Positions 13,311 through 20,079 of a stretch of DNA of 64,000 nucleotides are shown here, in pieces (position 1 is the first letter of the stretch; each line of letters begins with the position of its first letter). A model generated the notes under the pieces. It was not told the DNA's origin, searched no databases, and was given only the letters and a program-made list of their open reading frames with translations. This DNA is from Ecdyonurus torrentis (taxonomy: Eukaryota > Arthropoda > Insecta > Ephemeroptera > Heptageniidae), in assembly GCA_949318235.1 (NCBI GenBank), contig OX439134.1:23942662-24006661 (forward strand), read 5' to 3'. A program made the position numbers and the translations under genes.

Positions 13311-13740
13311 ATGACTTCATTTGTAAGTATTGCTTTTTTTTTTTTTAAAGTAAATTACAAATTCTTTATTTGAGTTAGTTATTACAATTTTACGCTTAAT
13401 GTTACAGAAAGCTGAAGTAGAACTCCTTCAAGAGATGGGACACATATTCCCTACATATTCCTGCAAAAATTTGGTTGAAAATAAAACCTATCGTGTTATG
13501 AGCTTCGAAAAAAAGCCTTCTATGTACAATGAAGATTTGGTTCTTACTACTACAGTACAGCTTGATGAAAAAGACGTGGTGAACGTCTATCTTCCAGCCA
13601 GAATTAATGCAAATAAGTTCTCTGATGATTTTATAACTAACTACAACAGTTGCCCAGTCACTGAAAAAATGTTCATGATCTACAGGGGCATGAAGGGAAA
13701 ATACATTGATATTGAATTTTCTTCACAGTACTTTTCTTAA
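13311..13740 (+). CDS. Small spliced Polinton protein, 114 aa (possible ssDNA-binding-like)
   Basis: Two exons: 13311-13322 (MTSF) and 13408-13740, separated by an 85-nt intron with GTAAGT donor (13323) and TTACAG acceptor (ending 13407). I chose the ATG at 13311 because a TATA box and initiator lie just upstream; an ATG inside the intron (13399) would give 113 aa if unspliced. The stop overlaps an AATAAA poly(A) signal at 13739-13744. The protein has alternating hydrophobic stretches with a central segment VNVYLPARINANKFSDDF and ends in VEFSS-like IDIEFSSQYFS. I recall small proteins with a similar FLPxR segment as common companions of arthropod Polintons; an OB-like ssDNA-binding role is only a guess from size and strand-rich pattern. 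It lies directly inside the left TIR and is convergent with the capsid gene. Confidence 0.75.
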
Positions 13741-13938
13741 ATAAAGAAAACAATGTCTAAAAAACTATTCTATGTTTATTTTTATAAAAACAAACCTTTT
13801 TCCTACTATAGTTACATAATAAATTATACATATAGAGTTTTTTTTTTAAATAAGATTTAGACATTTTTTTATAATATATATTTTTATTTATTTTTATAAG
13901 GAGGTTTTACATATTAATACGAGAACATATTATTTATA

Positions 13939-14029
<91 letters not shown>

Positions 14030-14251
14030 ACGTATATTTATATATATACGTATATTTATGTATTACAAAGATAAAATTATTTAATAATAGTGAATATATG
14101 GATAGAAAAATTAACATATGTTTAGCTATATGAATATTAAATTTAAACATTATTTAGATAATAACAATATAATATATTTTAACATATATGAATGCAGCTA
14201 TGTAGAATATATATGTGTTATATATGTTGTTAGTAGTACATTATTTATTAT
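13741..14251. other. AT-rich gap with TA microsatellite between convergent genes
   Basis: The gap holds the 3' ends of the small gene and the MCP gene. A pure TA run fills about 13943-14021. An AATAAA on the minus strand at 14249-14244 lies just after the MCP stop. Open frames here are only translations of the TA run. No gene is visible. Confidence 0.85.
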
Positions 14252-15493
14252 TTAGACATGTCTACGTACAATATTAGTTAGTGGAGTATATTCTACAATT
14301 CTATCATGCATTATAATACAGTATGCAATTGTGGATGTAGGGAATGCTGTAGTAGCTTCTATTTCTATACGAACATCAACAGTTGTGGTTTTGATGGATT
14401 CCTTCTGTTTTGAGCAATCAATGACGAACATAGTTCCCATGCTAATGAATTCAGGATATGATAAAAGAGGCTTTGGTGTAGTACCATAGTAACTCTTCTG
14501 AAAGGCTGCGTAGTTAGTGTACAGCATTGCACATTGCTTTCTTTTCATATCTAAATTGAAGTCAACATAAGGGAAACATTTTCCATTAATATAGGCTTTA
14601 ATATTTCTGATGTTACAATGGTCATATGCATTTATATCATATGTTACATTGTTGCGTTTTCCTGTTTGAAAAGCTATAATGATATAACGAGGTCGCTCGA
14701 TGGATGTCATTGCTTGAAGTTGCCACTCATCACGCGTTGTAGTAGTAGACATTGGTTTCTCAGCTACAAACCAGCTTCTAAATCCAAGGAATATAGGCCT
14801 ATCAGCTTGAAGGAACGATAGCAAACGGAGCTTGGTTTCATCATCTACTTCAACGTGAGGCATCTTCCACTTGAACTTTGAAATTTTGATGTGAGTGACT
14901 TCAACAGACGCTGGAGTTGAAACTGAAGCTGCTACAGGTGTAGTTATAACAGCATTGTAGTCATTTTGAGAGCGAAGAATAACTAACTCTTGTTTGCAGT
15001 TGATGATTATTTTGGTATGATCTTCAAAGAATCCCATGAGTGTGTTCAAGGGTACAGCTACATTAAATGACCCATCTTCTTGATTCAATATTGAAGTAGT
15101 TTCTGTAGGAGTCCAGCCACTGTTTGACAATAGTTTTCTTTTACCATCGGTAAAAGATACTAGGCCTTTTAATGTACTTGCAACACCAACGTTTCTTGTT
15201 TGGTCGATCTCTACATCATTGATTTTATAGTGCATTTCACTGATCATATGTGCTAGAAAATTTTTAACTAGCTTGGTTTTCTTAGCAGCATTGTTGTCGG
15301 CACCAAGAAGATGTCCCTCAACGTATAATATACTCTCACTTGGTAGAGTGTATATATCTTGATTTTTAATTTCAATCCTTATTTCATCTGTATTTTCATA
15401 TCGTGTACCAGCATATGCTTCATGATCTCTGTATTCAATGCTTGTAATGCTATTATTCAACTCAAGGTCACTATTAATTTGAAGTATATCCAT
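14252..15493 (-). CDS. Major capsid protein (Polinton MCP, double jelly-roll type), 413 aa
   Basis: Predicted hexon-like building block of an icosahedral capsid. Recognised from the family's characteristic C-terminal half: DRPIFLGFRSW, then ERPRYIIIAFQ, then DHCNIRNIKAYING, then VIDCSKQKE and finally YCIIMHDRIVEYTP near the C-terminus. The N-terminal half (residues 1-170) is strand-rich with Asn/Thr-rich loops; residues 185-205 are a low-complexity Val/Ala/Thr/Ser linker. The frame is intact. It is the last gene of the minus-strand structural cluster (PLA2, protease, penton, 43-aa ORF, MCP). A TATA/initiator pair lies inside the upstream small ORF at 15624-15591, and this ATG is the first AUG after it. 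The next Met is residue 88, so the start is secure. Fold assignment follows from family knowledge and was not computed. Confidence 0.9.
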   Translation of the reverse strand: MDILQINSDLELNNSITSIEYRDHEAYAGTRYENTDEIRIEIKNQDIYTLPSESILYVEGHLLGADNNAAKKTKLVKNFLAHMISEMHYKINDVEIDQTRNVGVASTLKGLVSFTDGKRKLLSNSGWTPTETTSILNQEDGSFNVAVPLNTLMGFFEDHTKIIINCKQELVILRSQNDYNAVITTPVAASVSTPASVEVTHIKISKFKWKMPHVEVDDETKLRLLSFLQADRPIFLGFRSWFVAEKPMSTTTTRDEWQLQAMTSIERPRYIIIAFQTGKRNNVTYDINAYDHCNIRNIKAYINGKCFPYVDFNLDMKRKQCAMLYTNYAAFQKSYYGTTPKPLLSYPEFISMGTMFVIDCSKQKESIKTTTVDVRIEIEATTAFPTSTIAYCIIMHDRIVEYTPLTNIVRRHV

Positions 15494-15516
15494 TATAGTA
15501 GGATATGCTATATAAC

Positions 15517-15648
15517 TTATATAGGTTTTAATCCTATCTCTTTCAGGAACTGAAAATTTTCTGGTGTTAACGTTTTGCGTCCTTGTACGTTACTGACTAT
15601 TTTCTGCACATTTCCCTTCTTATATTGCTTTTTAAACACTAAGCCCAT
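15517..15648 (-). CDS. Small basic ORF between penton and MCP, 43 aa
   Basis: Begins MGLVFKKQYKKGNVQKIVSN and ends ENFQFLKEIGLKPI. The N-terminal half is Lys-rich and basic; the C-terminal half carries a short predicted helix with the pattern LTPENFQFLKEIGL. The ATG lies one nucleotide after the penton stop, and the stop is 24 nt before the MCP ATG, so it fills the only gap in the cluster exactly. Placement and clean fit argue for a real minor virion or accessory peptide, but I recognise no family with certainty. The competing explanation is that this stretch is just the MCP leader, since a promoter-like pair lies within it. Confidence 0.5.
   Translation of the reverse strand: MGLVFKKQYKKGNVQKIVSNVQGRKTLTPENFQFLKEIGLKPI
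15591..15624 (-). promoter_or_regulatory. Probable MCP promoter inside the 43-aa ORF
   Basis: On the minus strand TATAAG (15624-15619) is followed 30 nt later by TCAGTA with presumed +1 A at 15594. The first AUG downstream is the MCP start at 15493, giving a ~101-nt leader. A second TATATAAG at 15523-15516 sits too close to the ATG to give a normal leader and has no matching initiator. Confidence 0.55.
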
Positions 15649-15649
15649 A

Positions 15650-16336
15650 TTAAATAGCTTTTCTTATATGAAGTCTTATTGTTATGGTTTCACCTCTAAA
15701 ATTGACTATATTTCCATCCTGGTCACATATTTTAAGACAGAGTTGATCGACTATGGTGACATCTACAGGTAGGTATATGACATTATTGGGTGCTTCAATT
15801 ATTTTAAAGCCTGGTGCTACTTTAGGAGCAAAACAATGTAATGAATGTGAAGGTATTCCATTTATGTAGGATCCACTTGATATATTACTTTGTATATCTA
15901 AGGTATGAACCTTCATAATATCAACAATATTATCAGCATAGTGTGGAGTTGAGGCTTTAAGTATTGTTTTGTTGAAACCAAGTAATAGCCCTATGGAACC
16001 TGGCTGTGTAAAATCTATGTCAACTGAACATTTAATAAAAACTTTCAGTGTATTCTTGTTAGCAAACACACTAAATGATATACTCTCTTTTTGTAGTTCA
16101 GATTTTATATATGAAGTAATGTCTTTAAGCTCATAGCTGCCAGTTGGAAGCTCTAGTAATTTACCATTGCCATAATGTAGCTTATTGTTAGTATCATCTA
16201 CGTTAGGTACAGAGAAGTATGCACAGAAACTAAGTAAACCAACTTCATATTTTGCTCCATCATTAAGTGCTATAGGAGGATAAATATCACTATTAATAAC
16301 ACTAGAGGGTTGTGATACTGTCAAAGTATAAGACAT
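15650..16336 (-). CDS. Penton-like minor capsid protein, 228 aa
   Basis: Predicted vertex protein with a single jelly-roll, partner of the MCP. It carries the family-like N-terminal block DIYPPIALND followed by YEVGLLSFCAYFSVPNVDD, then LELPTGSYELKDITSYIK, a mid-protein segment GSIGLLLGF, and a C-terminal part with NNVIYLPVDVTIVDQLCLKICDQDG and RGETITIRLHIRK. An in-frame ATG at 16402 would add 22 residues but would overlap the protease frame. I chose 16336 because a TATA box and TCAGTC initiator end 4 nt before it. The frame is intact, and the size fits Polinton minor capsid proteins. Confidence 0.85.
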   Translation of the reverse strand: MSYTLTVSQPSSVINSDIYPPIALNDGAKYEVGLLSFCAYFSVPNVDDTNNKLHYGNGKLLELPTGSYELKDITSYIKSELQKESISFSVFANKNTLKVFIKCSVDIDFTQPGSIGLLLGFNKTILKASTPHYADNIVDIMKVHTLDIQSNISSGSYINGIPSHSLHCFAPKVAPGFKIIEAPNNVIYLPVDVTIVDQLCLKICDQDGNIVNFRGETITIRLHIRKAI

Positions 16337-16372
16337 GACTGAATAGAAAGTATTTTTATTTTGTTTTATATA
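16337..16372 (-). promoter_or_regulatory. Penton gene promoter with a 4-nt leader, inside the protease gene
   Basis: Minus strand TATATAAAA at 16372-16364 is followed by TCAGTC at 16342-16337. The presumed +1 A is at 16340, 30 nt from the T of TATAAA at 16370. The penton ATG begins at 16336, leaving only four untranslated bases. The TATA box overlaps the last codons and stop of the protease. Confidence 0.7.
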
Positions 16373-16716
16373 CATAAAAATCCAATACATAAATGTCCAC
16401 ATACAACAGTGTTATAGCTTTGGTAGTTTTGACGGTTATAGTTAACATTGCAATTTTTCACATAGTTTAAAAACTCCATTGGAGGCTGCAAGTTTCCAAA
16501 GCTGTCAAAATATTCTATGTTATTACAAGATTTTCTAAAGCATACCCAGTGTGTGCCTGGACCACTGCTGCCATCTAAGTTGATTATAGCACTTTCATAT
16601 TTCAAAGGCTTCTTAGGTAATTTATCTCTCATATAAACATTTCTAAAATGCTTTACATTAAGTTTTTTACAATGGTATTTCAATTCAACATTAGACAAAG
16701 CATGAGATGGCAGCAT
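16366..16716 (-). CDS. Adenain-like cysteine protease (capsid maturation), 116 aa
   Basis: Predicted C48/adenovirus-type protease that would process virion proteins. The catalytic set is visible in the expected order: His56 in GPGTHWVCF, Asp71 in EYFDSFG, Gln99 in NYQSYNT and Cys106 in VVCGHLC. INLDGSSGPGTHW and the YFDSFGN block are typical of Polinton proteases. At 116 aa it is compact compared with adenovirus adenain (about 200 aa) but in line with short Polinton versions. The ATG lies 5 nt after the PLA2-like gene's stop. On the minus strand TATAAAG at 16763-16757, inside the PLA2-like gene, precedes a weak initiator TCA with A at 16731. Confidence 0.9.
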   Translation of the reverse strand: MLPSHALSNVELKYHCKKLNVKHFRNVYMRDKLPKKPLKYESAIINLDGSSGPGTHWVCFRKSCNNIEYFDSFGNLQPPMEFLNYVKNCNVNYNRQNYQSYNTVVCGHLCIGFLCI

Positions 16717-16721
16717 GTAAT

Positions 16722-17504
16722 TTAGTTTTTTGATTTAATAACTAGACCATAGCCTGCTTTATATGGCTTGAGGAAAAACCCAGCTCCATTCTTCTTACTT
16801 TTTCCACCTATAGCTATAGCCTCCATCTTCTCGTTGTGGCGTTTCATTTCCCCCAACTGCTTTCTTGCATTATGAGCTTCATTAACTGCCCTTGCAATGG
16901 TAGAGGCTCCTCCAAAGAGTGCACCTGCTGCAGATAGTCCAGCAAATATTGGTACCAAAGGCAGTATACCTCCTGTCTTGGGAATAGGAATAATTCTTGG
17001 TGTTTTCTTCAATACTTTGATTTGCTTCATTGTTTTCTTGGCTGCTTGTAACGCAACTTTGGCTGCATCTTTAACATTCTTCATACCAGATTTTCTTATA
17101 GCGGTTTTAACACCACGTAGCTTATCTTCAAATTCATCCTTCTTAGTAGATGGCTTCTTCAGCTTTCCTCCTAGCTTTACCTTTGCTTTCATAGCACCAG
17201 TAACTAGCATACTTGCAAGTTTTTCTCCAAGCGATGCGCTTGGTGCTTTGACTCTCTTCCAAGCCTTTTCAGCTAAAATATTGTCAGCCTTATGGCGTTC
17301 TGTTGTATCTTTTGTTTTTGAATAAAATATATCATGTTCTTTGCAAGCCTCGTCGAGAGGATTTATACCTTCATCTCCAGCAGCAAGCCTCTCTGCTAAC
17401 TTAGTATTCGGTCCACAAAATTGATAGCTAGGGATGTGAAGCTCACTTGGAACTTTGCTCAGAGCATCTGTGACCCAACCACTGCCTTTGGCGTCTAGAC
17501 TCAT
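16722..17504 (-). CDS. PLA2-like minor virion protein with membrane-active segment, 260 aa
   Basis: The N-terminal part resembles the phospholipase A2 domain known from parvovirus VP1 and adintoviruses: a calcium-loop-like YQFCGPNT (residues 27-34) and the catalytic helix LDEACKEHDIFY with His57-Asp58. Residues 100-175 are strongly basic and Lys/Ala-rich (coil or nucleic-acid binding). A hydrophobic Gly/Ala-rich stretch at 179-203 (TGGILPLVPIFAGLSAAGAL) could insert in membrane, followed by a charged helix and a C-terminal GAGFFLKPYKAGYGLVIK block. Together these suggest a virion protein that breaches endosomal membranes on entry; that role is inferred. The frame is intact. It heads the minus-strand structural cluster and is divergent from the ATPase gene across a 70-bp gap. 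Confidence 0.85.
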   Translation of the reverse strand: MSLDAKGSGWVTDALSKVPSELHIPSYQFCGPNTKLAERLAAGDEGINPLDEACKEHDIFYSKTKDTTERHKADNILAEKAWKRVKAPSASLGEKLASMLVTGAMKAKVKLGGKLKKPSTKKDEFEDKLRGVKTAIRKSGMKNVKDAAKVALQAAKKTMKQIKVLKKTPRIIPIPKTGGILPLVPIFAGLSAAGALFGGASTIARAVNEAHNARKQLGEMKRHNEKMEAIAIGGKSKKNGAGFFLKPYKAGYGLVIKSKN

Positions 17505-17574
17505 TATGCATGAAGCTTATAAAGAACTTTTCTATATATAGATGTATAATGTTAAAAATATATCAGTGTTAAAG
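17505..17574. promoter_or_regulatory. Divergent promoter between PLA2-like gene and packaging ATPase
   Basis: A self-complementary TATATATA at 17533-17540 can serve both strands. On the plus strand TCAGTG at 17563-17568 has +1 A at 17565, 30-32 nt from the TATA box and 10 nt before the ATG at 17575. On the minus strand a weaker TCATGC with A at 17511 lies 29 nt from the TATA box and 7 nt before the ATG at 17504. Confidence 0.65.
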
Positions 17575-18273
17575 ATGAAGCTAATACCACAACACGTTCG
17601 CCTGCCTATAACTAATATTCAGTTAGGAGTGCAACAGACTGCTAGAAGCAAGCATAGTTCACTGTTTCCTAACAGTATACGTGCTCTGATTTGCGGTCCA
17701 TCTTCTTGTGGGAAAACTAATCTTATGCTTCACTTAATAACAAATCCAAATGGTCTAAAGTTTGAAAGTCTTTATGTGTATAGTAAAAGTTTGTTTCAGC
17801 CAAAATATACGTTCTTAAATGATATGATGATATCAATACCAGAAATAAATTATCAAACATTCAGCAACACTAATGAAGTACTACCTCCAGAAGATGCTAA
17901 AGAAAATTCAGTGTTCATATTTGACGATGTCATATGTGATAAGCAAGAGAATATGAAGAATTACTTTAGCATGGGACGCCATAAGTCTGTAGATTGCTTT
18001 TATCTATGTCAAACATATGCTAAAGTACCAAAACATTTAATACGTGATAATGCAAATATCATCATACTCTTCAAACAAGATGAATTGAACATGAAGCATG
18101 CTTTCATGGATCATGTAAGCCCAGATATAAGCTTTGATCAATTTAAAGTTATATGTAACCACATATGGAATGAAGATTATAGCTTTCTTACTATAGACAA
18201 AGAATGTAAAATTAATGAAGGAAGATTTAGAAAAGGGTTTGACCATTATATTGATATAAGCTCAATGCATTAG
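17575..18273 (+). CDS. FtsK/HerA-type DNA-packaging ATPase (A32-like), 232 aa
   Basis: Predicted motor that threads the genome into the capsid. Walker A is GPSSCGKT at residues 41-48, Walker B is VFIFDDV at 113-119, and a sensor-like Gln sits in YLCQTYAK, followed by HLIRDNANIIILFKQ, all in the order seen in Polinton and poxvirus A32 ATPases. An in-frame ATG at 17542 would add 11 residues, but the initiator TCAGTG (+1 at 17565) lies downstream of it, so I chose 17575 (MKLIPQHVRLP). Length fits the family (about 230-260 aa). The frame is intact. It is transcribed away from the structural cluster. Confidence 0.93.
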   Translation: MKLIPQHVRLPITNIQLGVQQTARSKHSSLFPNSIRALICGPSSCGKTNLMLHLITNPNGLKFESLYVYSKSLFQPKYTFLNDMMISIPEINYQTFSNTNEVLPPEDAKENSVFIFDDVICDKQENMKNYFSMGRHKSVDCFYLCQTYAKVPKHLIRDNANIIILFKQDELNMKHAFMDHVSPDISFDQFKVICNHIWNEDYSFLTIDKECKINEGRFRKGFDHYIDISSMH

Positions 18274-18745
18274 GTAATATATTCATTTACATGTAGTACT
18301 TGATAGTGAAAACATCATCTGTGCTTTGTTATAGTGCTACATATAGTGTTCATCATTACTATAGCATTTAAATATTCACTCTACCCGTTTAAGTAAAACA
18401 GCTACCCGTTTTTATAAAACGGCTATCCGTTAATATTAAACGGCCACCCGTTTATTTACAACGGCTACCTGTATTATAGTTATAGCTCACCATATTTATA
18501 ATACTGCTTTATTCTTACCATAAGCTGGCTTATATAATTTTATATAGTACGTTGATGTATTTATGTTTATAGTTACATGGCTAAGGCTTATAATTCTATA
18601 ACTACTCATACCATCAAGAGAGCAACTAGATTACTTCTTAGTGGTTTTATATGTAAAAGTAATAAGGCTAGCCCTTTTGTATATAAATCAGTGTATATAT
18701 CTGTTAAATAAAGATATACTGTTTGCATATATTCACAATTTTAAC
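18274..18745. other. Intergenic region upstream of the conserved-unknown gene
   Basis: A 472-bp gap, the largest inside the central gene block. It holds the five 21-bp dyad repeats (18381-18485) and, at 18688-18693, an initiator-like TCAGTG with +1 A at 18690. A weak TATA-like TAATAAGG lies 30 nt before it, and TATATAAA overlaps it at 18680. The first AUG after the initiator is 18746. Confidence 0.6.
18381..18485 (+). repeat. Five 21-bp tandem repeats with internal dyad (CCGTT-N7-AACGG)
   Basis: Units start at 18381, 18402, 18423, 18444 and 18465, each exactly 21 bp. Unit 2 reads CTACCCGTTTTTATAAAACG plus G, with perfect arms CCGTTTT/AAAACGG. Units 3 and 4 keep CCGTT and AACGG with different centres; unit 1 has one arm change, and unit 5 is degenerate. 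Conserved arms with variable centres suggest a protein-bound operator or iteron rather than slippage. The arm AACGG resembles the Myb core (YAACKG). Confidence 0.85.
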
Positions 18746-19654
18746 ATGAAGACAGTTGGCAAACCAAAGCAAAGCATTACGCTTGACATCATTGCAAGTT
18801 CAAAGGCTATAAGAAGTAAATATAAAAAACTAAAACTGAATAATGCCAAAATACAAGAAAACCTTGAAGTAAAGTACCAACCTATCATTAAACCATTGAA
18901 TGAATTAGTTAAAGCAAAGAAAGCAGTCATAACAGAGAGTAAATCTACAACAACAAATTTCAAAGATTCTGACGAGGAAGAAGAGGAGAAAGAGGAAGAA
19001 GAGGAGGAGAAAAGAGAAGAACACGTTATAATAGACATTGAAAAACTCAAGAAACAATTCAACACACCTAAAGGAGAACGTTTTGCTAGAGAAAGAGTAA
19101 AGCAGCTTGGTGTATATGCAGCAAAATATATACTTTATCATTTGAGTGGAAAATATGAAGATCAGCTTGATACACGCTATGGAATACGCGCCTACACAAA
19201 CAAGTGGTTCCTAGGAGATTCCACAGTGAAAATTCATGATGATAAAATATATATAAAGAAAGGTATATATAATGGAACTCCAGGCTTATTTGAATTGTTG
19301 TTTATGAAACAACCAGATGCAGAAATTTATACAACACGTGATTTACAGCAATATAAATCAATGTTAGAAGCAACAAATGCCCATAAACAGTACTACAATG
19401 CTGGTAATCAGAAGGCATCAAATAGAGGCTTTAAGTATACTAAAATAATAAAGCCTTTATTCAATCAGCAAGACAGTCATACTGGCTTTGGTATGGTAGC
19501 AAATAAGCCTATATACGAGTACTGGGATGATCCTAATGAATTAGTGGATAGACTACGCTTATTACTTAGTTCAAAAGGGGCTGGGAATAATAGCCATCAA
19601 AATGAAATTACATCTATTGTAGAGGAGCTGCGTGAATCAAACTATATAAAATAA
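18746..19654 (+). CDS. Conserved Polinton protein of unknown function, 302 aa
   Basis: The N-terminal third is Lys-rich and likely helical or coiled (residues 15-65), followed by an acidic run of Asp/Glu at 74-92. The C-terminal part (141-302) looks like a conserved domain: LDTRYGIR, NKWFLGDS, NGTPGLFELLF, SNRGFKYTKIIKPLF, YWDDPNELVDRLRLLL and NEITSIVEELRE. I recognise this domain as a very common uncharacterised companion of Polinton-like elements in animals (I believe it is a Pfam DUF), but its role is not known to me; minor structural protein or terminal protein are both open. I chose 18746 instead of the in-frame ATG at 18641, because the extra residues look like a translated leader and the initiator TCAGTG lies between the two. 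The frame is intact; its end overlaps the next promoter. Confidence 0.85.
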   Translation: MKTVGKPKQSITLDIIASSKAIRSKYKKLKLNNAKIQENLEVKYQPIIKPLNELVKAKKAVITESKSTTTNFKDSDEEEEEKEEEEEEKREEHVIIDIEKLKKQFNTPKGERFARERVKQLGVYAAKYILYHLSGKYEDQLDTRYGIRAYTNKWFLGDSTVKIHDDKIYIKKGIYNGTPGLFELLFMKQPDAEIYTTRDLQQYKSMLEATNAHKQYYNAGNQKASNRGFKYTKIIKPLFNQQDSHTGFGMVANKPIYEYWDDPNELVDRLRLLLSSKGAGNNSHQNEITSIVEELRESNYIK

Positions 19655-19678
19655 CATGTAATACTAATTTTATCATTA
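19643..19678 (+). promoter_or_regulatory. Promoter of the fibre-like gene, 9-nt leader
   Basis: TATATAAA at 19643-19650 overlaps the last codons of the upstream gene. TCATTA at 19673-19678 gives a +1 A at 19675, exactly 30 nt from the T at 19645. The ATG at 19684 is 9 nt downstream. The same stretch, ATCATTACAG, also resembles a splice acceptor, so an alternative is that this is the end of an intron. Confidence 0.6.
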
Positions 19679-19683
19679 CAGCA

Positions 19684-20079
19684 ATGAGTGTTGACAAGTT
19701 TGGACGTTCTTCATACCAGTTCCAGCAAAAGCATGGCTTTGTAGAAGTGTTGTATGAGGAAGAAGAAGTATTAAATGCTAAAAGAAGAAGAATTACTAAC
19801 GTTGAAGATCCTATAGACCATAAGGATGCTGCTAATAAACTTTATGTAGATACTAAAACTGATAGTAATTTAATTAAAAGTGAAGCCAACACTCTAAAAA
19901 TAACAGAAGAAAACTTACAAGCAGCTATAGAGAAAGAAAAGGAAGACCTTATTAGCATTGTAAATAACTATAAAACTGAAGGTATACCATTAACAAGAGT
20001 AACTGGTGATCCAAGTGTTAGTGTTGAAATACTTATACTACGTATATTAAGAAAAATATTAGGAGAATGGCAACAGTAA
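19684..20079 (+). CDS. Putative short fibre/spike-like protein, 131 aa
   Basis: Residues ~36-56 read RITNVEDPIDHKDAANKLYV, which matches the pattern of the trimerisation motif at the base of many phage tail fibres (a run ending DAA-K-YVD). It is followed by a heptad-like Lys/Glu-rich coiled-coil region (about 57-95) and a C-terminal block VTGDPSVSVEILILRILRKI. The N-terminus (GRSSYQFQQKHGFVEVLYEE) could anchor to a capsid vertex. This suggests a trimeric, fibre-like virion protein; no receptor-binding head is evident, so it would be short or only a shaft. Function is inference from motif and context. Its last 13 nt overlap the integrase start in another frame. Confidence 0.6.
   Translation: MSVDKFGRSSYQFQQKHGFVEVLYEEEEVLNAKRRRITNVEDPIDHKDAANKLYVDTKTDSNLIKSEANTLKITEENLQAAIEKEKEDLISIVNNYKTEGIPLTRVTGDPSVSVEILILRILRKILGEWQQ

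Noticed and set aside
13914..14150. 78-codon minus-strand frame rich in Tyr/Ile
   Set aside because: It is a translation of the TA microsatellite.
15516..15523. TATATAAG directly before the MCP as its TATA box
   Set aside because: Start would fall on or within 2 nt of the ATG, with no TCAKT; the pair at 15624/15594 fits the spacing better.
16897..17325. 142-codon plus-strand frame
   Set aside because: Antisense shadow of the PLA2-like gene; composition is that of a reverse-translated Lys/Ala-rich protein.
18733..19141. 110- and 78-codon minus-strand frames rich in Ser/Phe
   Set aside because: Antisense of the acidic Glu-rich run in the conserved-unknown gene.
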